The position numbers were made by a program, and so were the translations under genes. From Pontibacter oryzae (GTDB lineage: Bacteria; Bacteroidota; Bacteroidia; Cytophagales; Hymenobacteraceae), in assembly GCF_003576375.1 (NCBI RefSeq), contig NZ_QWGE01000006.1, positions 185,926 through 249,925 on the forward strand: a stretch of DNA of 64,000 nt. The letters run 5' to 3'. Shown one piece after another: positions 26,558 through 35,806 of the stretch. The notes below the pieces were generated by a model, which worked only from the letters and a program-made list of their open reading frames with translations, was not told the origin of the DNA and ran no database searches. Position 1 is the first letter of the stretch. Each line of letters begins with the position of its first letter.

Positions 26558-27493
26558 CTATACCACCTGCCCCAGCCCAAACAGCAGTACAAATAGCAAG
26601 GTTGTCAGGGCCATTTGCTTGAGGTATGGATCGAGTTCTCTGGAGGTTTGCTTGCGCCATACGTTTAGCGCGTTTACTAGCAGCAGCGGCAGGGCAAGTA
26701 TAAACAGGAACTGCCACAGCGATTGGAAGGTGAGCAACACATAGGCAAAGGCACTGGCTACGCCGCCAAGCAGCAAAAGTATGTGGTAAACACGCGCGCG
26801 TTTCGGGCCCAGCCGAACGGGTATGGAGCGCTTGCCCGCCAGCGTATCGGAGTTGATATCGCGAATGTTGTTTACGTTGAGCACGGCCGTCGAGAAAAAG
26901 CCGCAAACCAGCGCAGGAAGTATAACCACGGGTTGCAGCGCCTGCGCCTGCAGGAAATAGGTGCCCAGTACACCAACCAAGCCAAAGAACACGAACACGA
27001 AAATATCGCCTAGCCCGGCATAGCCATACGGTTTATCGCCGGCAGTATAGCTGATAGCCGCCCAGATAGAAGCCAAGCCAAGGCCCAGGAACACCAGCGA
27101 AAGCAGCATGCCATTGGTGCCAAAGGCAACCCAGAGCAATAGCAGCCCGGATACCAGCGAGAGCAGGCTAAATACCAGCATCCCCTTCTTCATGTGCTCT
27201 GCCTGTATGTGCCCGGCCTGCACGGCACGCATTGGCCCTTCGCGGTGCACGCTGTCTGCGCCGTGCTTGGAGTCGCCGTAGTCGTTGGCCAGGTTCGAGA
27301 GGATCTGCAGAAAGAGTGTGGTAAGCACGCAAAGGCCAACCACCGTGGCATCGAACACGCCGTTCGCGGCAGCCATAAAGCCGCCCATGCCAATGCAGGA
27401 GAGCGCCAGTGGTAAAGTGCGTGGCCTAAAAGCCGAAATCCAGGCTTGAACCAAGCCTGGATTCTGAGTTGATGTGTGTTCTGAAGTTGTCAA
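26558..27493 (-). CDS. menA: 1,4-dihydroxy-2-naphthoate polyprenyltransferase
   Basis: Membrane UbiA-type prenyltransferase of menaquinone synthesis. The Asp-rich motifs are visible: NLANDYGDSKHGAD (first) and NNIRDINSDTLAGKRS (second), with about nine hydrophobic helices over 311 residues. The start region WISAFRPRTLPLALS is typical of MenA. Menaquinone is the expected quinone for the complex I encoded at the left end. Monocistronic as far as seen. Confidence 0.95.
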   Translation of the reverse strand: MTTSEHTSTQNPGLVQAWISAFRPRTLPLALSCIGMGGFMAAANGVFDATVVGLCVLTTLFLQILSNLANDYGDSKHGADSVHREGPMRAVQAGHIQAEHMKKGMLVFSLLSLVSGLLLLWVAFGTNGMLLSLVFLGLGLASIWAAISYTAGDKPYGYAGLGDIFVFVFFGLVGVLGTYFLQAQALQPVVILPALVCGFFSTAVLNVNNIRDINSDTLAGKRSIPVRLGPKRARVYHILLLLGGVASAFAYVLLTFQSLWQFLFILALPLLLVNALNVWRKQTSRELDPYLKQMALTTLLFVLLFGLGQVV

Positions 27494-27581
27494 ATTTAAC
27501 GCAAATACAATGTTCTAGTAAAAGCTAACTTTTGGCGCAAATCTGTGCTTATACCCTTGTGAGCTTAGAACTAGCTAAATA

Positions 27582-28202
27582 CTATTTATTAATTGCGGCC
27601 AACACTTCCTCGTCCATCGGTTTAACCTTAGACGGGAAGAAGGCAACCACCTGCCCCTGTTCGTTTACAAGGTATTTACAGAAGTTCCAGTTTGGGGCCT
27701 CGTGGTTCGGCGCATTTTTCTCCAGCCATACATACAGTGGATGTGTATCGTCGCCGGACACAGATATCTTCTCGAAAATCGGGAAACTCACGCCATAGTT
27801 TTTCTGGCAGAAAGAAGCAATGTCTTCGTTGGAACCCGGCTCTTGCCCGCCAAAGTTATTGGCCGGGAAGCCCAGCACAAGTACATCGTTTCCGTGGGCT
27901 TCACGCAGTTTCTGCAAGTCTTCGTACTGGTAAGTATAGCCGCACTCCGAGGCTGTGTTCACCAGCAGTACTTTTTTGCCTTTGTACTCCGAGAAGTCTA
28001 CGTCCTTTCCATCTAGGGATTTCATTCGGAAGCCGTAAAAGTCGCTGGTTAATGCGTTCGGGTTTGAGGTTGTTTCTGTTGCCATAGTTTCTGTTTTAAG
28101 GTTAGCGCCTGTACCCTGCTGGCAAGCCACAGCCATACTTAGCAGGCTCAGCAGAAAGGTTGCTTGCAGTATGTTTCTAAACGTTTTAAGCATGTATACC
28201 AT
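27582..28202 (-). CDS. Glutathione peroxidase family lipoprotein
   Basis: Thiol peroxidase of the glutathione peroxidase family. Catalytic elements: the peroxidatic Cys in NTASECGYT, the Gln in PANNFGGQEPG and the Trp/Asn in NWNFCKYLV. Unusual for the family, it has an N-terminal hydrophobic segment with a lipobox-like MAVAC near residue 27, so it is probably lipidated in the envelope. The start could be the second ATG at 28193 (MLKTF). Length 206 residues including the leader. The electron donor is likely thioredoxin-like. Confidence 0.9.
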   Translation of the reverse strand: MVYMLKTFRNILQATFLLSLLSMAVACQQGTGANLKTETMATETTSNPNALTSDFYGFRMKSLDGKDVDFSEYKGKKVLLVNTASECGYTYQYEDLQKLREAHGNDVLVLGFPANNFGGQEPGSNEDIASFCQKNYGVSFPIFEKISVSGDDTHPLYVWLEKNAPNHEAPNWNFCKYLVNEQGQVVAFFPSKVKPMDEEVLAAINK

Positions 28203-28260
28203 AAAATTGCCGACGGGTTGGCATAATGAAAGTACAACCGCTGGCGCTAAACTTTGTTAT

Positions 28261-28299
28261 GCGGGCATCAGGATTTATACTTTAAAACCTGATGCCCGC
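28261..28299. repeat. Perfect inverted repeat downstream of argS
   Basis: GCGGGCATCAGG (28261-28272) and CCTGATGCCCGC (28288-28299) are perfect complements around a 15-base loop that contains TATACTT. It lies 8 bases after the argS stop on the minus strand. No T-run follows, so it is a possible but atypical terminator. Confidence 0.6.
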
Positions 28300-28306
28300 T
28301 TTATAC

Positions 28307-30097
28307 TTACATTCTCTCCGGAACGGCAATGCCCAGCAGGTTCATACTTTCGCGCACGAAACGCGCCACCATCGCTGATAAAGCAATGCGGAAGCTGCGC
28401 GCCTGCTCATCGGTTTCGTTAAAGATGGAGATCTCCTGGTAGAAACGGTTGTATGATTTTGCCAGCTCGTATGCGTAGTTGGCTATTACCGATGGGGCAT
28501 ACAGGTTGCCAGCCTCCTTAACTACCGCCGGGAAGTTTACCAGTTGCGTGATCACGTCCTGCTCCACTTCGTGCAGGTTCTCAAAGTTTTCGAAAGAGGC
28601 GGTATCCACACTGATGCCCATTTCGCCGGCTTTGCGAAGTATGGCCGAGATACGGGCGTGGGTGTACTGCACAAACGGACCTGTGTTTCCACGGAAATCA
28701 ATAGACTCCTGCGGGTTAAACAGCATGCGCTTACGCGGGTCTACTTTCAGGAGGAAGTATTTAAGGGCGCCTAGAGCCAAAGTATGGTATAGCTCGTTTG
28801 CCTGCTCTGGTGTAAAGCCTTCTATCTTGCCCAGTTCCTCGGTCTGCTGGCGCGCCGTGTCAATCATTTCCTGCACCAGTTCATCGGCATCCACCACCGT
28901 TCCCTCACGCGACTTCATCTTGCCCGATGGCAGGTCTACCATGCCGTAAGATAGGTGGTAAATACCTTCTGCGTATGGTTTGCCCAGCTTTTTGAGCGCA
29001 GCCTTCAGCACCTGGAAGTGATAGTTCTGCTCATCGGCCACTACGTAAACCGACTGGTCGTACGGGAAGTCGTCATACTTTAGCTGTGCCGTGCCGAGGT
29101 CCTGGGTAATGTATACCGAGGTTCCGTCTGCGCGAAGAAGCAGCTTCTCATCCAGGCCATCGCCGGTCAGGTCTACCCATACCGAGCCGTTCTCTTTTTT
29201 AAAGAACACTTCTTTATGAAGGCCTTCCTCTACCAGCTCCTTGCCTAAAGTATAGGTTTCGGACTCGTAGTAATATTTATCGAAATCCACCCCGATGTTG
29301 CGGTAGGTTTCGTCGAAGCCGTCGTATACCCAGCCGTTCATCATTTTCCAGAGGTTCACGACCTGCTCGTCGCCTTGCTCCCATTTCAGCAGCATGTCCT
29401 GAGCCTCAAGCATCCAAGGGGCTTTTTTCTTGGCCTCCTCTTTGTCCATGCCCTGCGCCACCAGCTCGTCGATCTGCTCTTTGTACTGCTTATCGAACAG
29501 CACATAGTACTTGCCGGCTAGGTGGTCGCCTTTCATGCCGCTGCTTTCCGGCGTCTCGCCGTTGCCCAGCTTCTCATAAGCCAGCATCGACTTGCAGATA
29601 TGTATGCCGCGGTCGTTTACCAGGTTCACCTTCATTACCTCGTGGCCATTCGCTTTCAGGATCTCGGACACAGAGTAGCCCAGGAAGTTATTGCGCAGGT
29701 GGCCCAGGTGCAGCGGCTTGTTGGTGTTTGGCGAGGAGTACTCTACCATTACATTGCGGCCGCTTGGCTCGCCATAGCCATACTTCGGGTTAGCCATAAT
29801 GCCACGGAACAAGCGGAGCCACTCCTGCTCAGGCACTTCCAGGTTCAGGAAGCCTTTCACCACGTTAAAGTCTTTTACCTCGGCGGCAGTTTCTTTCAGG
29901 TACTCTCCCAGGGCCTGCCCTATCTGCTCGGGGCCTTTGCCCACCTGCTTGGTGTACGGGAAGGTTACAAAGGTAAAGGAGCCGGCAAATTCCTTGCGGG
30001 TAGGCTGCAAAGCAATCTGGGTGGCGTCAACGGTTATTCCGAAAACAGCATGCAGGGCTTGGCTGATGCTCTGGCTAATGGCGTTTTGAAGTTGCAT
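28307..30097 (-). CDS. argS: Arginyl-tRNA synthetase
   Basis: Charges tRNA-Arg. Class I signature: the HIGH-like NTNKPLHLGHLRNNFLG and the KMSK-like GKMKSREGT. Length 596 residues, normal. The N-terminal Add-1 region and C-terminal DALR anticodon-binding region (YELAKSYNRFYQEISIF) are present. It lies 3 bp after the arginase-like gene, so the two are probably co-transcribed: one uses arginine for translation and the other degrades it. Confidence 0.97.
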   Translation of the reverse strand: MQLQNAISQSISQALHAVFGITVDATQIALQPTRKEFAGSFTFVTFPYTKQVGKGPEQIGQALGEYLKETAAEVKDFNVVKGFLNLEVPEQEWLRLFRGIMANPKYGYGEPSGRNVMVEYSSPNTNKPLHLGHLRNNFLGYSVSEILKANGHEVMKVNLVNDRGIHICKSMLAYEKLGNGETPESSGMKGDHLAGKYYVLFDKQYKEQIDELVAQGMDKEEAKKKAPWMLEAQDMLLKWEQGDEQVVNLWKMMNGWVYDGFDETYRNIGVDFDKYYYESETYTLGKELVEEGLHKEVFFKKENGSVWVDLTGDGLDEKLLLRADGTSVYITQDLGTAQLKYDDFPYDQSVYVVADEQNYHFQVLKAALKKLGKPYAEGIYHLSYGMVDLPSGKMKSREGTVVDADELVQEMIDTARQQTEELGKIEGFTPEQANELYHTLALGALKYFLLKVDPRKRMLFNPQESIDFRGNTGPFVQYTHARISAILRKAGEMGISVDTASFENFENLHEVEQDVITQLVNFPAVVKEAGNLYAPSVIANYAYELAKSYNRFYQEISIFNETDEQARSFRIALSAMVARFVRESMNLLGIAVPERM

Positions 30098-30100
30098 TAC

Positions 30101-31069
30101 TTATTTGGCTGTACTTTTAGATTCTCGGTGTAAAATTGCGTCGGTGGCGGCCTCTAATATATCAAAGGCGTTCTCGGCCATCGTATTCTCGGTATCAAGG
30201 GTCGGGTTGATCTCCGTCATCTCGTAGCACACCACGCGCGGGTCCTGCAGCAGCAGGTAGTTAAGCTCTTTAGCCTGCGTTACGGTAAGCCCAGTGGCAA
30301 CCGGTGTGCCCGTTCCTTTGGAGAACTTCGAGTCCAGGCTGTCCACATCGAACGATACGTAGATAATATCGCAGTCCTTGAGGCGGTCTATGGCTTCCTC
30401 GGCCACGCGCGGAATGCCTTTGCTGTTTACCTCATTGTAAGTAAAGTTCTTGATGCCATACTTGCTGATAAAGTAATCTTCGGGCTCCTCGGTGTCGCGT
30501 ACTACAATGTATACCAGGTGCTCCGGCTTTAGTTTAGGGCCGTCGAAACCCAGTTTTTTAAGGGCATTCCAGAAGAACACGGTTTCCGGTTCCGGGTCGT
30601 TTATCTGGCGGTCCAGGTTATCCACGTTCAGGGCCATGGCCAGTGGCATGCCGTGCACGTTACCCGACGGAGATGTATACGGCGAGTGGATGTCGGCGTG
30701 CGCGTCAATCCAGATCACGCCTAATGTTTTATCAGGGTGAGCGGCTTTTATACCAGCGATAGTACCGTGTGCGTTAGAATGATCTCCGGCCAGCACCAGC
30801 GGAAACATGCCCATCTTAATGGTCTGCTCCACGGTATTGGCAATGTTTTTCTGCACAGCCAGGATACTGTCTATGCGGTGAGCGTTCGGAAATACATCCT
30901 TGTCAAATAAAGTATAGTTTAAATCTGGTACACTAACAGAGTTAAAGCGCTTGAAGTAATCTGACCCTTTGTCCCAGCAAGCAACGCGCAGTGCCTCAAT
31001 ACCCATGCTGGCTCCACGTGTTCCGGCCCCCAGCTCAGACCTGACTTCAATCAGTTTTACTTTTTTCAT
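30101..31069 (-). CDS. Arginase family protein
   Basis: Binuclear Mn ureohydrolase. Metal motifs: GDHSNAHG, WIDAHADIHSP and SFDVDSLD. The start chosen is ATG 31069 (MKKVKLIEVRSELG), which is the usual N-terminus; 8 more codons are open upstream. Length 322 residues. Arginase is the most likely activity because the gene is coupled to argS and divergent from arginine decarboxylase; agmatinase is a possible alternative, which would complete a putrescine route with the decarboxylase. Confidence 0.87.
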   Translation of the reverse strand: MKKVKLIEVRSELGAGTRGASMGIEALRVACWDKGSDYFKRFNSVSVPDLNYTLFDKDVFPNAHRIDSILAVQKNIANTVEQTIKMGMFPLVLAGDHSNAHGTIAGIKAAHPDKTLGVIWIDAHADIHSPYTSPSGNVHGMPLAMALNVDNLDRQINDPEPETVFFWNALKKLGFDGPKLKPEHLVYIVVRDTEEPEDYFISKYGIKNFTYNEVNSKGIPRVAEEAIDRLKDCDIIYVSFDVDSLDSKFSKGTGTPVATGLTVTQAKELNYLLLQDPRVVCYEMTEINPTLDTENTMAENAFDILEAATDAILHRESKSTAK

Positions 31070-31149
31070 ACTTTTTAAACAAACTTTTTGCAAAGATGGT
31101 AAAATACAATCAATATTGCATGTTTTCTTAATTTCCCCTAACCAACAGA

Positions 31150-32544
31150 ATGGATAAATATACCGACCTCATTCATCAAACTTTTGACTTCCCCACCACA
31201 GAATTTCAAGTAGAGAATAATGAGTTAATGTTCAATGGCATCCCCTTGATGGACATCATTAAACAATACGGCACTCCGCTGAAACTGACTTACTTGCCGA
31301 AGATAAGTTCGCAGATCCAGAAAGCGAAACGCTTGTTTAAGGAAGGTATGGAAAAGCTTGATTACAAGGGCACTTATACCTACTGCTATTGCACCAAGGC
31401 CTCGCACTTTTCTTTTGTGCTGGAAGAAGCCTTGAAAAACGACATCCACATCGAAACGTCGTCGGGCTACGATATGCAGATTGTGCGGTCGTTGTATAAC
31501 AAAGGCAAGATCAATAAGAATACCTACATCGTTTGCAACGGCTTTAAGCGCGAGCGGTACCGCCACTGGATTTCTGAGCTGATAAATGAGGGCTTCGTAA
31601 ATTGCATGCCAATCCTGGACCACTTGGGGGAAATAGACTATTATAAAGAGCACGTTAAAGAGAAAACGAAGGTAGGTATACGCCTTGCCTCTGACGAGGA
31701 GCCAAAGTTTGAGTTTTATACTTCGCGCCTGGGCGTGCGCTATAACGATGTAATAGACCTATATGAGCAGCAGATTAAGCCAGACCCTAAGTTTGAGCTA
31801 AAGATGTTGCATTATTTCATCAACACGGGCATTAAGGACACATCGTATTACTGGTCTGAGCTAAGCCGCTTTGTGCACAAGTATGCCGAGGTGAAGAAAG
31901 TATGCCCAGAGCTTGACACTATTGATATTGGCGGTGGCTTTCCGATTAAAACCTCCATCCAATCGGAGTACGATTACCAGTACATGACCGAGGAGATCCT
32001 GCGCACCATTAAGCGCATCTGCACCGAGGAAGGCGTGCCGGAGCCAAACATCTTTACCGAGTTCGGGATATTTACCGTGGGCGAAAGTGCGGCAAACATC
32101 TACTCTATCCTGGATGAGAAGCTGCAGAACGATAAGGAACTATGGTACATGATTGATGGTTCGTTTATTACAAATCTGCCGGATGCCTGGGCCCTGAACC
32201 AACGCTGGCCTTTGCTGGCCGTGAATCATTGGGACAAGGAATACCGTAAGATACAAATAGGCGGAATGACCTGCGATAGCCAGGATTATTACAACTCTGA
32301 GATGCACTCGTTCCAGGTGTTTTTACCGAAGTCCCCAAAGAAAGAGCCGCTTTATATTGGCTTCTTCCACACAGGGGCTTACCAGGAGCAGTTGAGCGGT
32401 TACGGTGGCATTAAGCATTGCCTCATCCCATCGCCACAACATATTCTGGTAGATCGCGACGAAAACGGAGAACTTAAAACCTGGCAGTTCGCGCCAGAGC
32501 AATCCAGCGAATCAATGATGCGTATACTCGGCTACGAAGTATAG
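31150..32544 (+). CDS. Arginine decarboxylase (PLP fold III)
   Basis: Probable biosynthetic arginine decarboxylase giving agmatine. It has the alanine-racemase-like barrel with the PLP Lys in YCYCTKASHFS, a Gly-rich phosphate loop DTIDIGGGFPIK, and a C-terminal domain with GFFHTGAYQEQLSGYGG and MTCDSQDYY. At 464 residues it is shorter than E. coli SpeA (about 658), the usual form in Cytophagales. The sequence resembles diaminopimelate decarboxylase relatives in fold, but the context of arginine genes supports arginine. Divergent from the arginase-like gene, 80 bp apart. Confidence 0.85.
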   Translation: MDKYTDLIHQTFDFPTTEFQVENNELMFNGIPLMDIIKQYGTPLKLTYLPKISSQIQKAKRLFKEGMEKLDYKGTYTYCYCTKASHFSFVLEEALKNDIHIETSSGYDMQIVRSLYNKGKINKNTYIVCNGFKRERYRHWISELINEGFVNCMPILDHLGEIDYYKEHVKEKTKVGIRLASDEEPKFEFYTSRLGVRYNDVIDLYEQQIKPDPKFELKMLHYFINTGIKDTSYYWSELSRFVHKYAEVKKVCPELDTIDIGGGFPIKTSIQSEYDYQYMTEEILRTIKRICTEEGVPEPNIFTEFGIFTVGESAANIYSILDEKLQNDKELWYMIDGSFITNLPDAWALNQRWPLLAVNHWDKEYRKIQIGGMTCDSQDYYNSEMHSFQVFLPKSPKKEPLYIGFFHTGAYQEQLSGYGGIKHCLIPSPQHILVDRDENGELKTWQFAPEQSSESMMRILGYEV

Positions 32545-32641
32545 TATAATATAGTGAAATCGAAGTTTTTACCTGGGTTGTTTTGCTTTTAAAGTATTTA
32601 GACTATTTTTGATGCAGAATCTTCCAAAACATTACAACAAC

Positions 32642-32806
32642 ATGAAGAAAGTAATTTTAATGGGTACCCTATGCCTGGCGCTTGGCATGGCCTCTTGCAA
32701 AACCTACTGCCCTGCGTACAGCTACGCCAAGGATAAGAACCCAGTAAAAGAAACCACTGCGGTGGCCTCCTCATCGGAGCAGGCTACTGACAAAGTGAAC
32801 AGCTAA
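32642..32806 (+). CDS. Small lipoprotein
   Basis: Protein of 54 residues: MKKVILMGTLCLALGMASC, i.e. a signal peptide with lipobox ending in Cys 19, then a short hydrophilic Ser/Thr/Lys tail. The frame is open upstream to 32609, but those residues do not fit a signal peptide. No family recognised. A strong terminator follows 27 bases later. Confidence 0.72.
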   Translation: MKKVILMGTLCLALGMASCKTYCPAYSYAKDKNPVKETTAVASSSEQATDKVNS

Positions 32807-32833
32807 GCTACACGGAAGAACTAGACCATATGC

Positions 32834-32861
32834 AAAAAACCGGCTCTACGCCGGTTTTTTT
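32834..32861 (+). terminator. Terminator after the small lipoprotein
   Basis: Perfect stem AAAAAACCGGC / GCCGGTTTTTT with a 5-base loop and further T. It overlaps the last codons of the convergent HAD phosphatase gene (stop at 32846-32848), so on that strand it could also terminate. Confidence 0.85.
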
Positions 32862-33376
32862 GTGCTTTTTAGTATAACCTGACTTGCTTCCCATAGGTCC
32901 TGCACCTGCCAATTATGCGCTCCCGGCTCATACTTATCACCGACAAGTATAGCCTTTACGCCTACCTTCTCCGCTGCCTCCAGATCGCGCAAAGAGTCGC
33001 CTACCATCCACGATTCCTCCGAATCTATATTATACTTTGCAATGGCTTTTTCCAGCATCAAACTATCCGGTTTGCGCGCCAGGGAAGCCGAATAATTAGG
33101 GTGGTTTGGTGCAAAATAAATTGCATCGATTTGTGCCCTGCATGTCTCCTGCAGTTTCTGGTGGCATGCTAAAACATGCGCTTTTCGGTACAATCCTTTG
33201 GCAATGCCAGCCTGGTTGGTAATAACTATCAGCAGGTAGCCATGCTGCTTTAGCTGGGCCAGCGCCTCCGGTACCCCGGATATCACCTCAAAATCCTCAG
33301 GCAGGTAAGTATACTCGCCGCGCTCACGGTTCAGTACACCGTCACGGTCCAGGAAAACGCATTTTTGCTTTTGCAT
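32846..33376 (-). CDS. HAD-family phosphatase (GmhB / histidinol-phosphatase type)
   Basis: HAD hydrolase of 176 residues. Motif I VFLDRDGVLNRE (DxDGxxN is typical of D-glycero-D-manno-heptose 1,7-bisphosphatase and histidinol phosphatase), motif II VITNQAGIAKG, motif III lysine in ARKPDS, motif IV MVGDSLRDLEAAEKVG. The usual zinc-binding Cys loop of GmhB is not obvious: the CHQ...CRAQIDAIYFAPNH region has fewer Cys/His than canonical GmhB. The substrate may therefore differ. Its 3' end overlaps a terminator hairpin. Confidence 0.85.
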   Translation of the reverse strand: MQKQKCVFLDRDGVLNRERGEYTYLPEDFEVISGVPEALAQLKQHGYLLIVITNQAGIAKGLYRKAHVLACHQKLQETCRAQIDAIYFAPNHPNYSASLARKPDSLMLEKAIAKYNIDSEESWMVGDSLRDLEAAEKVGVKAILVGDKYEPGAHNWQVQDLWEASQVILKSTKKPA

Positions 33377-33521
33377 CCAATTTTTATTATCGATATAACG
33401 AACGCTAATTTACTATTTTTTACGTTTTGCCTGAAACTAGCCTGTTTGCACCTTACTTTGCAGCGCCGGGCCCGTAAACTACAATAGATCCACAGTACAA
33501 TTTGACCAAAGCAGCAGAAAC

Positions 33522-34868
33522 ATGAGAGTAGCCATAGTAGGGGCCGGGATATCGGGGTTAGCGCTGGCGTATTATCTCCAGAAGCGTGGCATCCCCTACG
33601 ATTTGTTTGAGGCTGGCTCACAGGCGGGCGGTAACATGCGCTCTGTTAAAGTTGGCGATTGCCTGCTGGAGCTTGGGCCAAACTCCCTGCAAGCCTGCGA
33701 CGAGCTCGATGAGTTGATCCGGGAGTTGAAGTTGGAGCAGGAGGTATTGCCAGCTGCCCTACCAAGTAACCAACGGTACGTGCTCCGCGATGGACACTAT
33801 CATCAATTGCCTTCTACCCCCTTCTCGCTGCTTTCTAACAACTTCTTTTGCTGGCATACAAAGTACCGCATCCTGCAGGAGCGGCACATCCCGCCTGCAG
33901 ATTATGACTATGAAACGATCTCTCAGTTTTTTGAGCGCCGCTTTGGGGCCGGAGTGGTTGACTATGCAGTAAACCCGTTTATAACAGGCATGTATGCCGG
34001 AGACTCTTCTAAACTACTGCTCCGAAAGGCTTTTCCGCAGCTGAAGCAGATGGAGAAGACTCACGGCTCTGTGCTCAAAGGTTTAGCAGAAGCAAGCAAG
34101 AATGATCATAACCGTGATGTATTCTCCTTTAAGAACGGAATGCATACCTTGCCTGAGGCCATCGCGCAAAAGCTTATCTCGCTGCACACAGAACACCGGG
34201 TAGACATGATTACCCGCAGCCAGGGCAAATACGTTATTAGCTGCTCCTCCCCCTCCGACACAGACACCGAAGAGTATAACCTGCTGGTGCTGGCGCTGCC
34301 TGCGTACAAAGCCGCCGACTTGCTGCATTACACCTTCCCGGGTATGGCAGCCGCTATGCAAAATATACATTACCCGCCGCTTGCCGTGGTACACACAGCC
34401 TATAACCGCCGCGATGTCTATAATAAAATGGATGGTTTTGGTGTGTTGCACCCCAAGGCAGAAGATGCTTTTAGCGCAGGCTCGCTTTGGAGCAGCTCTG
34501 CTTTTAGCGGGCGCTGCAGGCCGCATGAGGTACTTTTTACCACGTTTGTTGGCGGGGCACAGTCAGAGCATCACGCCCGCACAGAGCGCACCATACTTAT
34601 GCGACAGGTGCATCAGGAGCTAAAAGAGCTGCACGGAATTGGCGCTGACAAGCCAAATTTCCAGCATGCGCACCTTTGGGAGCATTCTATTCCGCAGTAC
34701 GACATGCACATAGAGGATGCCCATACTATGGCTGAGGGTTTAGAGGCTGAAGGCATGTTCATCGCAGCCAACTGGTACTGTGGCGTATCGGTGCCGAGCT
34801 GTATAAGGGCGGCAAAGGAACTGGCCCATAAAATTAATTTGAAATTGCCCCATGCCCTCAATAGCTGA
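33522..34868 (+). CDS. hemG: Protoporphyrinogen oxidase (HemY type)
   Basis: FAD-dependent oxidase of haem synthesis. N-terminal dinucleotide fold VAIVGAGISGLALAYYLQKRG followed by GGNMRSV and LELGPNSL, and the C-terminal FAD motif AANWYCGVSVPSCIRAAKELA. Length 448 residues, normal for the oxygen-dependent HemY-type enzyme, called hemG or hemY in annotations. It lies 17 bp upstream of the glycosyltransferase gene on the same strand. Confidence 0.92.
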   Translation: MRVAIVGAGISGLALAYYLQKRGIPYDLFEAGSQAGGNMRSVKVGDCLLELGPNSLQACDELDELIRELKLEQEVLPAALPSNQRYVLRDGHYHQLPSTPFSLLSNNFFCWHTKYRILQERHIPPADYDYETISQFFERRFGAGVVDYAVNPFITGMYAGDSSKLLLRKAFPQLKQMEKTHGSVLKGLAEASKNDHNRDVFSFKNGMHTLPEAIAQKLISLHTEHRVDMITRSQGKYVISCSSPSDTDTEEYNLLVLALPAYKAADLLHYTFPGMAAAMQNIHYPPLAVVHTAYNRRDVYNKMDGFGVLHPKAEDAFSAGSLWSSSAFSGRCRPHEVLFTTFVGGAQSEHHARTERTILMRQVHQELKELHGIGADKPNFQHAHLWEHSIPQYDMHIEDAHTMAEGLEAEGMFIAANWYCGVSVPSCIRAAKELAHKINLKLPHALNS

Positions 34869-34885
34869 TTAGCTATATTTGAACC

Positions 34886-35620
34886 ATGAAAGATTCGTTG
34901 GTGATTATCCCAACATATAACGAGCGGGAGAACATTGAGGCTATGGTCCGTAAGGTGATGTCTTTGGCACACCCCTTCGACCTGTTGATTGTAGATGATA
35001 GCTCCCCTGACGGCACCCCGGACATAGTGTTGCAGCTGCAGCAAGAATTTCCGGGGCGCTTGCACCTGGAAATCCGCAAGGGCAAGCTTGGCCTGGGCAC
35101 TGCCTATATCCACGGGTTTAACTATGCCCTGCGCCACGGCTATGAGTTCATCTTTGAGATGGATGCCGATTTCTCGCACAACCCCGAAGACTTGGTTCGC
35201 CTCTATCACGCCTGCGCCACCGAAGGCTACGATGTAGCCATTGGCAGCCGCTATGTGCAGGGAGTGAACGTAGTGAACTGGCCCATGAGCCGCGTGCTCA
35301 TGTCATACTTTGCCAGCTCCTATGTGCGCGTTATCACAGGCATGCCTATCCACGACACGACTGCCGGCTTTAAGTGCTACCGCCGCAAGGTGCTGGAAAC
35401 CATTCAGTTGAACAAAATTCGTTTTGTGGGGTATGCCTTCCAAATCGAGATGAAGTTCCTGGCTTACAAATATGGTTTTAAGATAAAAGAGGTTCCGATC
35501 ATTTTTACGGACCGCACCAAGGGTATCTCTAAAATGTCGTCGGGAATTTTCAAGGAAGCTGTTATGGGCGTCCTTAAGATGAAGGTAAACAGCTACTTCC
35601 GCCATTTCGATCGTTATTAG
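34886..35620 (+). CDS. Polyprenol monophosphomannose synthase-like glycosyltransferase (GT2)
   Basis: GT-A family 2 enzyme of 244 residues resembling dolichyl/polyprenol-phosphate mannosyltransferase. Visible: LVIIPTYNERENIE, LLIVDDSSPDGTPD, EMDADFSHNPED (the DxD-type metal site) and TTAGFKCYRRKVLE. No membrane segment at the C-terminus. It would transfer a sugar from a nucleotide donor to a membrane polyprenyl phosphate. It follows hemG by 17 bp. Confidence 0.9.
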   Translation: MKDSLVIIPTYNERENIEAMVRKVMSLAHPFDLLIVDDSSPDGTPDIVLQLQQEFPGRLHLEIRKGKLGLGTAYIHGFNYALRHGYEFIFEMDADFSHNPEDLVRLYHACATEGYDVAIGSRYVQGVNVVNWPMSRVLMSYFASSYVRVITGMPIHDTTAGFKCYRRKVLETIQLNKIRFVGYAFQIEMKFLAYKYGFKIKEVPIIFTDRTKGISKMSSGIFKEAVMGVLKMKVNSYFRHFDRY

Positions 35621-35806
35621 TGTATACTTGCTGCACTGTTTTTCAGTACGCATACTCCGGTAATATAGGGTTGAACCTTGCCTCTCCCTCAGAAAAAAAT
35701 AATTTAGGAAAACAGCTACTAACGCATCAAATTCAAACTAAATTTACAGGTTCTGGTATAGTATATTTCATCAGCTTTTTGAAAAAAACGCGCCACCCTT
35801 ACCTGT

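Noticed and set aside
29522..30133. Plus-strand ORF of 203 codons
   Set aside because: Antisense shadow of argS with its class I motifs.
35621..35806. Possible manganese riboswitch (yybP-ykoY) upstream of the TerC gene
   Set aside because: The conserved bulge and loop sequences of that riboswitch are not present.
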